From Chryseobacterium scophthalmum (lineage in GTDB: Bacteria > Bacteroidota > Bacteroidia > Flavobacteriales > Weeksellaceae), in contig NZ_FSRQ01000002.1 in the NCBI RefSeq assembly GCF_900143185.1, positions 682,001-746,000 of the forward strand: a stretch of 64,000 bases of DNA, written 5' to 3'. This document shows, in pieces, positions 15,842-25,221 of this stretch (position 1 is the first letter of the stretch; every line of letters starts with the position of its first letter). Both the position numbers and the translations under genes were made by a program. The notes below the pieces were generated by a model that was given only the letters and a program-made list of their open reading frames with translations, was not told the DNA's origin and did no database searches.

Positions 15842-16231
15842 TTATCTTGTACAGTTGGCTCTCCATGTTTTGCCATCTGCGGTATAAAGCATTTTAAGCT
15901 CATTGTTGTCGATTCTTACATAAACAAGTGCAGTGGAATTGACCATAACTAAAGTATTATCACCCTGTTTTTGAAATTCTAATCCGTTAAGGTCAGGAAT
16001 TCCGTTAGAAAATCTAAAATTATATTTAGTTCCGCTTGCAATTTTCGTTACGAAAACTTCACCGTTATCGGTTGCAATATCATTGTCGTTATCTTTATAG
16101 GAAATGCTCCCTTTATAAGTTCCTGCGAAAAAATCGTTGTCTGCCGGATCGTCATCGTTACTGCACGAGGAAATCGACATGAAGGTAAACAGAAGCATTA
16201 AAGCCCCCAGAATTTTGAATGCATTTTTCAT
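15842..16231 (-). CDS. Small lipoprotein of unknown function
   Basis: A 129-residue protein with a type II signal peptide and lipobox Cys23 (Ile-Ser-Ser-Cys). An Asn/Asp-rich linker (Ser-Asn-Asp-Asp-Asp-Pro) is a common surface-exposure tether in Bacteroidota lipoproteins. The rest (about 36-129) looks like a small beta-barrel or lipocalin-like domain beginning Gly-Thr-Tyr-Lys-Gly-Ser. It is flanked by the two paralogous T9SS propeller genes but has its own terminator. No named family was recognised. Confidence 0.75.
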   Translation of the reverse strand: MKNAFKILGALMLLFTFMSISSCSNDDDPADNDFFAGTYKGSISYKDNDNDIATDNGEVFVTKIASGTKYNFRFSNGIPDLNGLEFQKQGDNTLVMVNSTALVYVRIDNNELKMLYTADGKTWRANCTR

Positions 16232-16370
16232 AATATTTTATTTTTTGGTTTATGTTGTTTAAATTTTCAAAGATTATGCCGTGTGCAAAATGATTAAAAA
16301 CTTTAACTTTTTTTAAACTTTATAAGGAAAATATTATGAAATAGGAGTTTTTTTACTTTTTTAAGAAAAT

Positions 16371-18203
16371 TTATTTTTTAACAGACATTTTGAAATTTCT
16401 AATTAAGTTACCTGATTGTGAAGTAATATTTACCATGTAATTTCCTGTAGTAAGTTTATTTTCAAGAGAAAAATGATGTTCACCATTGGCTGTTTTGCCG
16501 AGGTCTTCTCTGTGTATAAGCTTTCCGGAAAGATCAAAAATGATTATTTTATATTCTTCTTTTTTAAATAAGTCGCCACTTATTGTAAAATTACCATTGT
16601 TCGGATTGTTGTATAGTTTTATTTCAGAAATCTTTGTTAGTTCTTGAGTGTCCAGATTCTTAACATCAAATTTTGCTAAGAAAGTCACATTCTTTTCAGC
16701 CACTGCAGACGGATTGGGATCTACATATTGAGGTTGCCAACTTCCCGGAGTTGAAAATCCTGTGGTAGAAGTGGTTTCACCATAAAGATAAAGAGAATTG
16801 TTGTTTATAGCGATATTAATAGGCTCGTTCCCACTTTGGCTGGTTCCACCGTAGTAAGATGACCATTGTAAAATTCCGTCTGAATTGAATTTTGAAAAAA
16901 AGCGGTTGGTTGATGTGTTTAGGTTTTGTCCGGGATTTTGTTGATAGACATTTGGGGTAGCAATATTGTTGCTGACTCCCCAAATAAGACCACAAACGTA
17001 AATATTATCGCCCGAAACTGCGAGAGGCTGTTGAGATGACTGGGCAATTTCTCTGCCGTTGCCACCTACATAAGTACTCCAAAGTCTTTCACCGGAATGA
17101 CTGAATTTTGTTAAGAAAAGATCACCAGCGCCTGATAATTGTGGTTGATGACTTCCGGCTGTTCCATAATAATTAGGGCTGTTCGTGTTGCTGTTGTTGC
17201 TGAAAGATTCATCTCCTAATATGTAAATACCGCTTTCATTTACTTCAAATTTTCTGATAGAGCTAGATCCTATAATAGGATAACCATAATAAGTTCCCCA
17301 TTCTCTGGTGCCATTATTGGCATTCATTTTTAAAAGGGCAAAATGAGATTTTGTAGTCTGGAAAGCATTCGGTGTTGTTAATGAAATTTGATTTGATGAA
17401 GGTTCCTGACCAATGCCAATATATAAAGCATTGTTATGATAATGAATAATTGAAGCGTAACCCGGATAATAAGTTCCCCATATTCTTTGCCCGTTTGGAT
17501 CTAATTTTACTAAAAACCCGTTTGGATAAGGACTTCCGTTGACTGTAATGTCTTGGTAGTTTTCTTGAAAAACACCGGGTGTACCCACATCTTGTGCGCT
17601 GTATGTAGTTCCTGAGATGTAAACATTTCCTGAAGGATCGGCTATCACTCTTCCCAAGGTAGGCATATAAGTTGACCAGATTAAATTATCGTTGGCGTCG
17701 TATTTGGCTAAAAGATACTGAGAGTTTGTGGTCATCCAAGCTCCTGCGCTTATTGTAATTGGTGGTGTACTTGAATTATGCTGATATTGAAAATATTTAT
17801 TGTTTTGCTGATCAATAAACATCAATTCTTTAGTGTAGCTTCCGGGAAGACCGTAATGAAATTGATTATATTCATATGAAAGCATGTTTCCCGAACTGTT
17901 AAATTTTGAAGTGACATTTGTATAAGAATAATTGTTGCCAAGATAGAAATTTTGGCCAACTCCCATACTGAACTGTTGGTAATATGATGTTCCATAGCTT
18001 GCGATAGGAACAATTAAACCTTTAGTATAAATATTATTTTGAGAATCAAAAAAAAGTTGCTTGCCTTGAAATGTTGCAGACCATGATCTTCCACCGACGG
18101 GTCCAAAGTACGTTCCCCAGGTTCTTTGGAATTCAAAATTGCTTTGTGCGTTTCCTGAAAAATAGGCAAGGAGAAGCCCAATAAAGGATAGTTTTTTTAG
18201 CAT
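16371..18203 (-). CDS. T9SS type A sorting domain protein with SBBP/beta-propeller-like repeats
   Basis: A 610-residue exported protein. A signal peptide (1-19) ends Gly-Asn-Ala-Gln. Repeated blade-like units with Trp-Gly-Thr-Tyr-Tyr or Trp-Ser-Thr-Tyr and Gly-Asn-Val-Tyr-Ile-Ser-Gly motifs fill residues 25-520. The T9SS type A sorting domain covers about 530-610, starting at Leu-Tyr-Asn-Asn-Pro-Asn-Asn-Gly-Asn-Phe and ending Asn-Phe-Lys-Met-Ser-Val-Lys-Lys. It is the intact paralogue of the frameshifted gene at 13785-15634. It is likely exported through T9SS and anchored at the surface. The propeller suggests binding rather than catalysis, but no ligand can be named. Confidence 0.85.
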   Translation of the reverse strand: MLKKLSFIGLLLAYFSGNAQSNFEFQRTWGTYFGPVGGRSWSATFQGKQLFFDSQNNIYTKGLIVPIASYGTSYYQQFSMGVGQNFYLGNNYSYTNVTSKFNSSGNMLSYEYNQFHYGLPGSYTKELMFIDQQNNKYFQYQHNSSTPPITISAGAWMTTNSQYLLAKYDANDNLIWSTYMPTLGRVIADPSGNVYISGTTYSAQDVGTPGVFQENYQDITVNGSPYPNGFLVKLDPNGQRIWGTYYPGYASIIHYHNNALYIGIGQEPSSNQISLTTPNAFQTTKSHFALLKMNANNGTREWGTYYGYPIIGSSSIRKFEVNESGIYILGDESFSNNSNTNSPNYYGTAGSHQPQLSGAGDLFLTKFSHSGERLWSTYVGGNGREIAQSSQQPLAVSGDNIYVCGLIWGVSNNIATPNVYQQNPGQNLNTSTNRFFSKFNSDGILQWSSYYGGTSQSGNEPINIAINNNSLYLYGETTSTTGFSTPGSWQPQYVDPNPSAVAEKNVTFLAKFDVKNLDTQELTKISEIKLYNNPNNGNFTISGDLFKKEEYKIIIFDLSGKLIHREDLGKTANGEHHFSLENKLTTGNYMVNITSQSGNLIRNFKMSVKK

Positions 18204-18326
18204 ATTATTAGTTTTTAAAATTTGATGGTTGTAAATTTATAAAATAATAGTCATATCGATGGGAAATATTTTATGTAAATGTTAAATTGTTGTTTTTAAT
18301 TTAAATCAAATGTTTTTCATTTTGTG

Positions 18327-18334
18327 TATCTTTG
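18327..18334 (+). promoter_or_regulatory. Promoter -7 box of mfd (TATCTTTG)
   Basis: TATCTTTG matches TAnnTTTG about 65 nt before the mfd ATG. No TTG lies at the standard distance. A start point near 18341 would place the following hairpin at the very 5' end of the mRNA. Confidence 0.5.
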
Positions 18335-18348
18335 TTAGGCAAGATTAA

Positions 18349-18372
18349 CGATTTCGGAAAACCCCGAAATCG
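18349..18372 (+). promoter_or_regulatory. Stem-loop in the mfd leader
   Basis: CGATTTCGG and CCGAAATCG form a perfect 9-bp stem with a 6-nt loop, followed by ATTTTGT. It lies between the -7 box and the start codon of mfd, so it would be part of the 5' untranslated leader. Confidence 0.65.
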
Positions 18373-18399
18373 ATTTTGTCGTTTATACCTACATTATTT

Positions 18400-21300
18400 A
18401 TGCAGTTAAAAAATATCAGCGAAAAATTCCTTCCCGATTTACTTAAAAATGAATTTGGAAAAGAAATTTTCTCACAAATTGATACCCAGCCGCATCTTTC
18501 TGTAAGAGGAAGTGCAGGTTCTTCAGCTTCTGTTTTTGCAGCCGAGCTCTTTCTTACTCACAAAAAGACGGTTCTTTTTCTTTCAGATGACAAAGAGGAA
18601 GCATTATACATTAACAGTGAAATGGAAGATTTGCTTGGAAAAGAAAGTGTACTTTATTTTCCGGCAACTCACATGGAGCCTTATCAGGTCGAGAAAACTC
18701 AGAATGCCAATTTGGTATTGAGAACTGAGGTTTTAAATAAAATAAATTCAGAAAAATCTCCAAAAGTTATTGTGGCTTACGTGGGAGCTTTGTCTGAAAA
18801 AGTTTTGAAGAAAGAAGATTTTAAGGCGATTTCTCATAACATTAAAACAGGAGATCAACTCGATTTTGATTTTGTGGATGAATTACTGAATCATTATCAG
18901 TTTCAGCAAACAGATTTTGTTTCTGAGCCGGGAGAATTTTCCGTTCGTGGTGGAATTGTCGATGTATTTTCTTACTCCAATGAAAAGCCTTATCGTATTA
19001 CTTTCTTCGGCAATGAAGTGGAGAATATTAAAACTTTCGATATAGAAACCCAACTTTCTATTGATAAAGTAGAAGGTTTTCAGTTGGTTTCTAATATGAA
19101 TTTTTCGGTTTCGGGAACAAGGGTTTCTTTTCTCGAAATTTTGCCTAAAGAAAGTTTTGTTATTTCTAAAAACGGAATTGTTGGTCTTCAAAAACTTAGG
19201 ACGTTTTACGAAAAATCTTTGGTTAAGTATGAAGATTTAAATAAAGATATTGCACACCGTACTCCACAGGAGCTTTTTATCTCTGATGAAGAGTTTTTAT
19301 TTGATTATAAAAAATTTAAAACCGTTGATTTCAGCAGTGTTGGAATTGAAAGCATAAAATCTCAAGAAGTAAAGCTTAATCAAACAGCCCAACCTTCGTT
19401 TCACAAAAATTTTCAGTTATTAATTGAAGATTTACAGGAAAAAAAGGAAGAAGGTTTTGATATCTGGATCTCTTTTTCTACAGAAAAACAAAAAGAAAGA
19501 TTGGTGTCTATTTTTGATGAACTTGGTCATCAGTTGGCTTTTAAAAGCTTTAAATCTGAATTGCATGAAGGTTTTGTAGATCCCGATCATAAAATTCTGG
19601 TCTACACCGATCATCAGATTTTTGACCGTTACCAACGATATAAAGCGAAAAATACATTTGCTAAATCCGAGCAGTTAACGCTGAAAGATTTAATGTCGCT
19701 GAAAGTTGGAGATTTTATTGCCCACATTGATCATGGGATCGGGAAATTCATGGGATTGGTAAAAGTCAATAATGATGGTAAAATTCAGGAGTGTTTTAAA
19801 CTGACTTATAAAAATGGGGATTTATTATATGTTAGCATTCATTCGCTTCACAAAATTTCAAAATACAACGGTCCGGATGGAAAAGAGATTGTTCTAAGCA
19901 AGCTTGGTTCTCCTGCCTGGAAATCATTAAAACAAAAAACAAAAGCGAGAGTTAAGCAAATTGCTTTCGATTTGATTAAATTATATGCGGAAAGAAAAAC
20001 CGCAAAAGGATTCCAATATTCCCCAGATTCTTATCTTCAAAATGAGTTGGAGGCAAGTTTCGCTTATGAAGATACGCCAGATCAGGAAAAAGCGACTCTT
20101 GATGTGAAAAAAGATATGGAAGATGAAGGAGTGATGGATCGTTTGATTTGCGGTGACGTTGGTTTCGGAAAAACAGAAGTTGCCATTCGTGCTGCCTTTA
20201 AAGCTGCTACAGATGGTAAACAAGTTGCAATTTTAGTTCCGACTACCATTCTGGCTTTTCAACATTACAGAAGTTTCAAGGAAAGGTTGAAAGATTTTCC
20301 GGTGACTATTTCTTACTTAAACCGTTTCAGAACAGCGAAACAAAAATCTGAAACTTTACAGGGATTGGACGATGGGAAAGTTGACATCGTTATTGGGACG
20401 CATCAGTTGGCTGCCGATAAAGTGAAATTTAAAAATTTAGGTTTATTAATTATTGATGAAGAGCATAAATTTGGAGTTTCTGTAAAAGATAAACTGAAAA
20501 CGATGAAAACCAATGTTGATACTTTAACATTGACTGCGACTCCGATTCCGAGAACTTTACAGTTTTCTTTGATGGCTGCACGAGATCTTTCGGTGATCAA
20601 AACACCACCGCCAAACAGACAACCGGTTGATACAAATATTATTGGATTTAGCGAAGAAATTATTCGTGATGCGGTTTCTTATGAATTGCAACGTGACGGA
20701 CAGGTTTATTTCATCAATAACAGAATCGAAAATCTGAAAGATATTGCAGGTTTGATTCAAAGATTGGTTCCTGATGCAAGAGTTATTACGGCTCACGGAC
20801 AAATGGAAGGGAAGCAAATGGAACAGAACGTTCTGGATTTTATGGATGGAAAATATGATGTTTTGGTCGCAACCACGATTATTGAAAGTGGAGTAGATGT
20901 TCCTAATGCGAATACGATTTTCATTAATGATGCGCAACGTTTTGGAATGGCAGATCTTCACCAAATGAGAGGAAGAGTGGGGCGAAGCAACAGAAAAGCA
21001 TTTTGTTATCTGATTACGCCGCCTTTTGATATGATGACTTCCGATGCGAGAAAGCGTTTGGAAGCAATTGAACAGTTTTCAGATTTGGGAAGTGGTTTCC
21101 AAATTGCGATGAAAGATTTGGAAATTCGTGGAGCAGGAGATTTATTGGGTGGTGAACAAAGCGGATTTATCAATGAAATGGGATTTGAAACCTATCAAAA
21201 AATGATGCAGGAAGCGCTTGAAGAATTGAAAGATGATGAGAATTTTGAAAATCTTTTTGAAAATGAAGAAGATAGAAATAAGCTTTTCAAATCGGTAAAA

Positions 21301-21762
21301 GAAGTAAATATTGATACTGATTTGGAACTGATGCTTCCGGATTTTTACGTTTCCAGTACCGAAGAAAGATTGCTGCTTTATCAGAAATTAGCCGAAATAG
21401 ATAATGAAAAAGATCTTCAGAAATTTGAATCTGAACTGAAAGACCGTTTTGGAAATCTGCCAAGTGAAGCTGTTAACTTACTGAAAAGTGTTGCTCTTAA
21501 ATGGTTGGCTGCCGAAATTGGTTTCGAAAAAATTGTAATGAAAAACGGAATTTTCTTAGGATATTTCCCAAGTAATCCGCAAGATAAGTTTTATCAGACC
21601 GATAAATTCAGACATATTATTTCTTATTTAACTCAAAACCCAGCACAAGCTCAGTTGAAAGAGAAAGCAGGTAAAGACGGAAATAATCTGATGATGCGAA
21701 AAGATAAGGTGAAAAATGTAGATGAGGTGAATATATTGCTTAAATCTATTTTAGGAATTTAA
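18400..21762 (+). CDS. mfd: Transcription-repair coupling factor
   Basis: A roughly 1120-residue ATP-driven translocase that removes RNA polymerase stalled at lesions and recruits UvrA. The start is placed at the ATG at 18400, which begins Met-Gln-Leu-Lys-Asn; the frame is open upstream only through a TTG. Visible parts are the UvrB-like N-terminal domains, the RNA-polymerase-interacting domain starting near Lys-Val-Gly-Asp-Phe-Ile-Ala-His-Ile-Asp-His-Gly-Ile-Gly, the helicase Walker A (Gly-Asp-Val-Gly-Phe-Gly-Lys-Thr-Glu), the DEEH box, Thr-Ala-Thr-Pro-Ile-Pro-Arg-Thr, and the motif VI region Gln-Met-Arg-Gly-Arg-Val-Gly-Arg. The TRCF C-terminal domain closes it. Length is normal. Confidence 0.97.
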   Translation: MQLKNISEKFLPDLLKNEFGKEIFSQIDTQPHLSVRGSAGSSASVFAAELFLTHKKTVLFLSDDKEEALYINSEMEDLLGKESVLYFPATHMEPYQVEKTQNANLVLRTEVLNKINSEKSPKVIVAYVGALSEKVLKKEDFKAISHNIKTGDQLDFDFVDELLNHYQFQQTDFVSEPGEFSVRGGIVDVFSYSNEKPYRITFFGNEVENIKTFDIETQLSIDKVEGFQLVSNMNFSVSGTRVSFLEILPKESFVISKNGIVGLQKLRTFYEKSLVKYEDLNKDIAHRTPQELFISDEEFLFDYKKFKTVDFSSVGIESIKSQEVKLNQTAQPSFHKNFQLLIEDLQEKKEEGFDIWISFSTEKQKERLVSIFDELGHQLAFKSFKSELHEGFVDPDHKILVYTDHQIFDRYQRYKAKNTFAKSEQLTLKDLMSLKVGDFIAHIDHGIGKFMGLVKVNNDGKIQECFKLTYKNGDLLYVSIHSLHKISKYNGPDGKEIVLSKLGSPAWKSLKQKTKARVKQIAFDLIKLYAERKTAKGFQYSPDSYLQNELEASFAYEDTPDQEKATLDVKKDMEDEGVMDRLICGDVGFGKTEVAIRAAFKAATDGKQVAILVPTTILAFQHYRSFKERLKDFPVTISYLNRFRTAKQKSETLQGLDDGKVDIVIGTHQLAADKVKFKNLGLLIIDEEHKFGVSVKDKLKTMKTNVDTLTLTATPIPRTLQFSLMAARDLSVIKTPPPNRQPVDTNIIGFSEEIIRDAVSYELQRDGQVYFINNRIENLKDIAGLIQRLVPDARVITAHGQMEGKQMEQNVLDFMDGKYDVLVATTIIESGVDVPNANTIFINDAQRFGMADLHQMRGRVGRSNRKAFCYLITPPFDMMTSDARKRLEAIEQFSDLGSGFQIAMKDLEIRGAGDLLGGEQSGFINEMGFETYQKMMQEALEELKDDENFENLFENEEDRNKLFKSVKEVNIDTDLELMLPDFYVSSTEERLLLYQKLAEIDNEKDLQKFESELKDRFGNLPSEAVNLLKSVALKWLAAEIGFEKIVMKNGIFLGYFPSNPQDKFYQTDKFRHIISYLTQNPAQAQLKEKAGKDGNNLMMRKDKVKNVDEVNILLKSILGI

Positions 21763-21857
21763 TTAGCTATTTCCTTAATTTATAAAAGATCTAAAAGTTG
21801 TTTTAGGTCTGTTTTTATTAATTTTTTTAAATAAATCCTTTGGTGTTGAAAATAATT

Positions 21858-21865
21858 TATATTTG
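21858..21865 (+). promoter_or_regulatory. -7 box of the 21888 lipoprotein gene (TATATTTG)
   Basis: TATATTTG fits the TAnnTTTG consensus 22 nt before the ATG. A convincing TTG partner at 17-23 nt was not found. Confidence 0.5.
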
Positions 21866-21887
21866 TGAGATTAATAACTATTAACTT

Positions 21888-22781
21888 ATGACTAAAAATT
21901 TATTTAAAGGTTTTACCGTTTTACTCCTTGGTTTTATGTTTTCATGTGATAACACAACCGCAGATCCAATTAACAATACACTCAATAATCCTGGAGGTTC
22001 AGGAAGCAGTGGTGGAAGTACACCCACAATTACCGGGCCTCGAATTTTACACAAAGTTGTTGCAAATAATGTTACCAATCAGGAATATGTAACCACCGGA
22101 AATGTTTTAGAAAAAGCAATATTTAAGGAAGCTAGCGGACCAAATTCTTTTCTGGTTGGAACAGTTACTTATACTTCAGGAAAAATTACAAGAGTAAAAT
22201 TTGCACAAGAAGTTAACGGGGCAGTTCCTGCGAATAGTTTGTCGTATGACTATAATATTACTTACGATTCAGGTGGGAAAATTAATTATACAACTTGTGC
22301 TACGATGTTAGGTACTATGCCAAACTTTAATAGTGAATATACCTACACTTACGATGGTTCTGGGAAGATGACAAAGATTGTTGAAAAGAAAAAATCAGGA
22401 ACGACTTATACTCATTTTATCAATTATAATTTAACGAATACAGGAGATAATATAACAAAGCTGGTAACAGAAAACGGAATTACAAGTTCAACAGGGGTTC
22501 CAGATATGTCTACCGTAATGAGCTATACTTATAATTTCTCTACTTATGATGCTAAAATAAACCCTTACAATACTTTACCTAAGACATTTTTTGTGATGTG
22601 GAGCTTATTGCATCCTAATAATTTTTCGTCCTTATCGGCTAATAATCTTGTGAATTTTAATATTGTATATCCTGCTCCTGCTCCAGCAATCCCAGGAACT
22701 TATACTTATCTGTATGATACTCAAAATTATCCGGTTTCAGATCAGACGCAAACCCAGAAGTATATTTATAAGGCTTTATAA
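21888..22781 (+). CDS. Lipoprotein, paralogue of the 22882-23808 product
   Basis: A 297-residue exported lipoprotein with the lipobox Cys at residue 20 (Gly-Phe-Met-Phe-Ser-Cys) and a Gly/Ser-rich flexible linker (about 36-44). The mature part is rich in Tyr/Thr beta strands with repeated Tyr-Thr-Tyr and Tyr-Asp-Gly-Ser-Gly-Lys patterns, reminiscent of RHS/YD-like repeats. It starts Gly-Pro-Arg-Ile-Leu and ends Lys-Tyr-Ile-Tyr-Lys-Ala-Leu. The next gene has the same layout and borders, so the pair is a tandem duplication. No named family was recognised. Confidence 0.75.
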   Translation: MTKNLFKGFTVLLLGFMFSCDNTTADPINNTLNNPGGSGSSGGSTPTITGPRILHKVVANNVTNQEYVTTGNVLEKAIFKEASGPNSFLVGTVTYTSGKITRVKFAQEVNGAVPANSLSYDYNITYDSGGKINYTTCATMLGTMPNFNSEYTYTYDGSGKMTKIVEKKKSGTTYTHFINYNLTNTGDNITKLVTENGITSSTGVPDMSTVMSYTYNFSTYDAKINPYNTLPKTFFVMWSLLHPNNFSSLSANNLVNFNIVYPAPAPAIPGTYTYLYDTQNYPVSDQTQTQKYIYKAL

Positions 22782-22846
22782 TGAGTTTTTCGTTGTTAGT
22801 TTTGCTAGAATATTAATTAAAATATGATTTTTATACAAAAAAAAAT

Positions 22847-22854
22847 TATATTTG
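22847..22854 (+). promoter_or_regulatory. -7 box of the 22882 lipoprotein gene (TATATTTG)
   Basis: TATATTTG lies 27 nt upstream of the ATG, in nearly the same sequence setting as the box before the paralogous gene at 21888. Confidence 0.5.
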
Positions 22855-22881
22855 TGGAAAAATAAATAATCCCATTACATA

Positions 22882-23808
22882 ATGAAAAGACTTTTCTATT
22901 TTATTTTGCTAATAGCAGGTTTTTCTTCAATACATTCTTGTAAAGATTTGACTGACGAAGAAGGGAATCCACTTTTGGATTTGAATGACAATACTGGTTT
23001 GAATGGTCCAAGAGCTTTATCGAGAGAGGTAACAGATTTTGGCTTAATTGCACAGTATCAGTATAATGGTTTGCTTCTTTCTAACGTTATTACAGAAAAA
23101 GCTTCTTTAACGAATGTAGAATGGAGTGGTGACAAAATCAGTAAAATCACCTTTAACGGTTTTCTGGATTTAGATAGTGATGGTACAATAGATACAGACA
23201 GTGTTTCTTATACTCAACAATATACTTACGGTAATTTGGGTAAATTAACATTGATTTCTGAAAACAGAACAATATTTAGAAGAGCTGCTCCTGTGCCTCC
23301 GTCTACAACACCTGGTCCTTATGCTGTTTTTGCAAAAACAAAATCGATGTATAATTTAACGTATAGTTCTACAACATCAAAATTAGCTTCTATTGTAATG
23401 AAGAAAGGTAATGATGTTACTCCTTTTGTTTATACAGATTATACTAAAGCTGCTTACAGTTATTTAGGAGATAATGTGTCTTCGGTAACTAAAGAAGTAG
23501 GGAAGTTGACAGGAACTGTTTTTGAACCTGCTGTACAAAACTATAAGTTTGATTTTAGCAGTTATGATTCTCAGATTAGTGGATATACTTTACTGCCTTT
23601 TGAATATAAAGTTTCGGTGCTTATTTCTACAAATATTAATGACGACAGAAGTTTAATGTTATCACCAAACAGTCCTAAAAGAGCTGCTGTGACAGATATG
23701 ACGCAGCCGGTTCCTACACCAATTGTGGTTTCTACTAATTATAGATATGATCCACAGACTTATATGACTCAAGGATTTGGAATCAATTATTTCTACAAAC
23801 CTTTGTAA
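22882..23808 (+). CDS. Lipoprotein, paralogue of the 21888-22781 product
   Basis: A 308-residue protein with lipobox Cys20 (Ile-His-Ser-Cys), then an acidic linker (Lys-Asp-Leu-Thr-Asp-Glu-Glu). The mature region starts Gly-Pro-Arg-Ala-Leu and ends Asn-Tyr-Phe-Tyr-Lys-Pro-Leu, parallel to the preceding gene. Between these ends are Tyr-rich beta strands, including a Tyr-Thr-Tyr-Gly-Asn-Leu-Gly-Lys-Leu segment. It has its own -7 box and a clear terminator, so the two copies are separate units. Function is unknown; it is probably an outer-membrane lipoprotein. Confidence 0.75.
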   Translation: MKRLFYFILLIAGFSSIHSCKDLTDEEGNPLLDLNDNTGLNGPRALSREVTDFGLIAQYQYNGLLLSNVITEKASLTNVEWSGDKISKITFNGFLDLDSDGTIDTDSVSYTQQYTYGNLGKLTLISENRTIFRRAAPVPPSTTPGPYAVFAKTKSMYNLTYSSTTSKLASIVMKKGNDVTPFVYTDYTKAAYSYLGDNVSSVTKEVGKLTGTVFEPAVQNYKFDFSSYDSQISGYTLLPFEYKVSVLISTNINDDRSLMLSPNSPKRAAVTDMTQPVPTPIVVSTNYRYDPQTYMTQGFGINYFYKPL

Positions 23809-23835
23809 TTAATAGAATATTTAAAAATATTTAAG

Positions 23836-23863
23836 CTCAATCCTTTTTAGGGTTGAGTTTTTT
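23836..23863 (+). terminator. Intrinsic terminator of the 22882-23808 gene
   Basis: CTCAATCC pairs with GGGTTGAG (one G-U pair) around a short loop and is followed by a T-run. Confidence 0.75.
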
Positions 23864-23884
23864 ATTTTAGAACTCTTAATTTTG
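23853..23884 (+). promoter_or_regulatory. Promoter of pth, overlapping the upstream terminator
   Basis: TTG at 23853-23855, a 21-nt spacer and TAATTTTG at 23877-23884 fit the Bacteroidota promoter pattern. The TTG lies in the right arm of the preceding terminator stem. The start codon is 13 nt after the box. Confidence 0.55.
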
Positions 23885-23897
23885 CAAAAAATTTCTC

Positions 23898-24461
23898 ATG
23901 AAATATTTAATTGTCGGTCTTGGAAATAAAGGCCCGGAATACGAAAACACACGTCATAATATAGGTTTTAAAGTTGCTGAAAAAATTGCCGAAACTTTAG
24001 AAGCGTCATTCAATACGACCAATTTTGGTTGGATGGCAGAAGGGAAATATAAAGGAAGAAAAGTACTGGTTTTAAAACCTGATACCTATATGAATCTTTC
24101 CGGAAACGCCGTAAAATACTGGATGCAGAAAGAAAATATTCCTTTAGAAAATGTAATGATTGTTACCGATGATCTGGCTTTGCCTTTCGGAACATTAAGA
24201 ATGAAAATGAAAGGTTCTGATGCAGGTCATAATGGTCTTAAAAACATTCAGGAGGTATTGCAGACTCAGAATTATGCAAGACTTCGTTTCGGTATTTCTG
24301 CCGAATTTTCTGAAGGGAGACAGGTTGATTATGTTTTGGGAACGTGGAATGAAGAAGAACGTGAAAAACTTCCCGAAAGAATAGAAAAGTTTTCAAAAGC
24401 TTGTCTGTCTTTTGTTTTTGCAGGAATCAATAATACGATGTCTGCTTTTAACGGAAAATAA
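23898..24461 (+). CDS. pth: Peptidyl-tRNA hydrolase
   Basis: A 187-residue cytoplasmic enzyme that releases tRNA from peptidyl-tRNA dropped off ribosomes. The family signatures are clear: Gly-Leu-Gly-Asn at 7-10, the catalytic His20 in Asn-Thr-Arg-His-Asn, Lys-Pro-Asp-Thr-Tyr-Met-Asn, the Asp-Asp pair in Val-Thr-Asp-Asp-Leu-Ala-Leu, and Gly-His-Asn-Gly-Leu-Lys. Length is normal. It is transcribed alone, towards the carbonic anhydrase gene. Confidence 0.97.
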   Translation: MKYLIVGLGNKGPEYENTRHNIGFKVAEKIAETLEASFNTTNFGWMAEGKYKGRKVLVLKPDTYMNLSGNAVKYWMQKENIPLENVMIVTDDLALPFGTLRMKMKGSDAGHNGLKNIQEVLQTQNYARLRFGISAEFSEGRQVDYVLGTWNEEEREKLPERIEKFSKACLSFVFAGINNTMSAFNGK

Positions 24462-24468
24462 AAAATAA

Positions 24469-24499
24469 ATTCGGGCGGAAGCAAAGCTTCCGCCCGAAT
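24469..24499. terminator. Bidirectional terminator between pth and the carbonic anhydrase gene
   Basis: ATTCGGGCGGAAGC and its exact reverse complement form a 14-bp perfect stem with a 3-nt loop, between two convergent genes. Confidence 0.8.
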
Positions 24500-24522
24500 G
24501 ATTAATGAAAATGAATGTTTTA

Positions 24523-25158
24523 TTATAACCAAGTTACAACGCCGGTTTCAACGTCATAGTTAGCTCCGACTATTTTAATTTTACCATCGTCTTCAAGTCT
24601 TTTTAAGGTAGAACTTTGCTTACGAATCTCGTCAATCGCATTTTTTACGTTGTGCTGATTCAGTCTTTCAAGAAGATCTGCATTGGCAGAAGAACGCTCT
24701 TCACCATCTTGAATGATTGTATTAATAATTGGATCGAAATGACCGATTAAATGGTTCAGGTTATCCATTCCCATTCCTTCGATTTTAGCAGCATCAAGTC
24801 CACCTTTTAAAGCTCCGCATTTTGTGTGTCCTAAAACAACAACCAGTTTAGAACCCGCTACGTTACAGCCAAATTCCATAGATCCTAAAATATCCTGATT
24901 GACAAAGTTACCTGCTATTCTGATACTGAAAACATCACCTAGTCCTTGATCAAAGATTAATTCTGCAGAAGTACGGCTGTCGATACAGCTTAAAACCACT
25001 GCAAAAGGCCACTGTCCTTCACGTGTAGCATTTACCTGCTCTAAAAGATCTCTGTTTGCCTTTAAGTTATTTACAAATCTTTGGTTCCCTTCCTTTAAAA
25101 AGTTTAATGCTTTTTCAGGAGTAATCGTAGACTGAGTTTCTGATGTATGTGCTTTCAT
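24523..25158 (-). CDS. Beta-class carbonic anhydrase
   Basis: A 211-residue zinc enzyme that interconverts CO2 and bicarbonate. The zinc ligands and active-site pair are visible: Cys58, Asp60 and Arg62 in Cys-Ile-Asp-Ser-Arg, and His111 and Cys114 in Gly-His-Thr-Lys-Cys-Gly-Ala. There is no signal peptide, so it is cytoplasmic. It begins 63 bp after the SulP transporter gene on the same strand, an arrangement that would hydrate or dehydrate the transported anion at the inner membrane face. A second beta-carbonic anhydrase is encoded two genes upstream. Confidence 0.92.
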   Translation of the reverse strand: MKAHTSETQSTITPEKALNFLKEGNQRFVNNLKANRDLLEQVNATREGQWPFAVVLSCIDSRTSAELIFDQGLGDVFSIRIAGNFVNQDILGSMEFGCNVAGSKLVVVLGHTKCGALKGGLDAAKIEGMGMDNLNHLIGHFDPIINTIIQDGEERSSANADLLERLNQHNVKNAIDEIRKQSSTLKRLEDDGKIKIVGANYDVETGVVTWL

Positions 25159-25221
25159 ATGTTTTTTTTATTTTTTGAATTATTATTAAAATTAAAGTTA
25201 AAGAAAATATTTGTGATGAGC

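Noticed and set aside
20557..20964. Minus-strand open frame inside mfd
   Set aside because: It is antisense to the conserved helicase region and shows no protein-like features.
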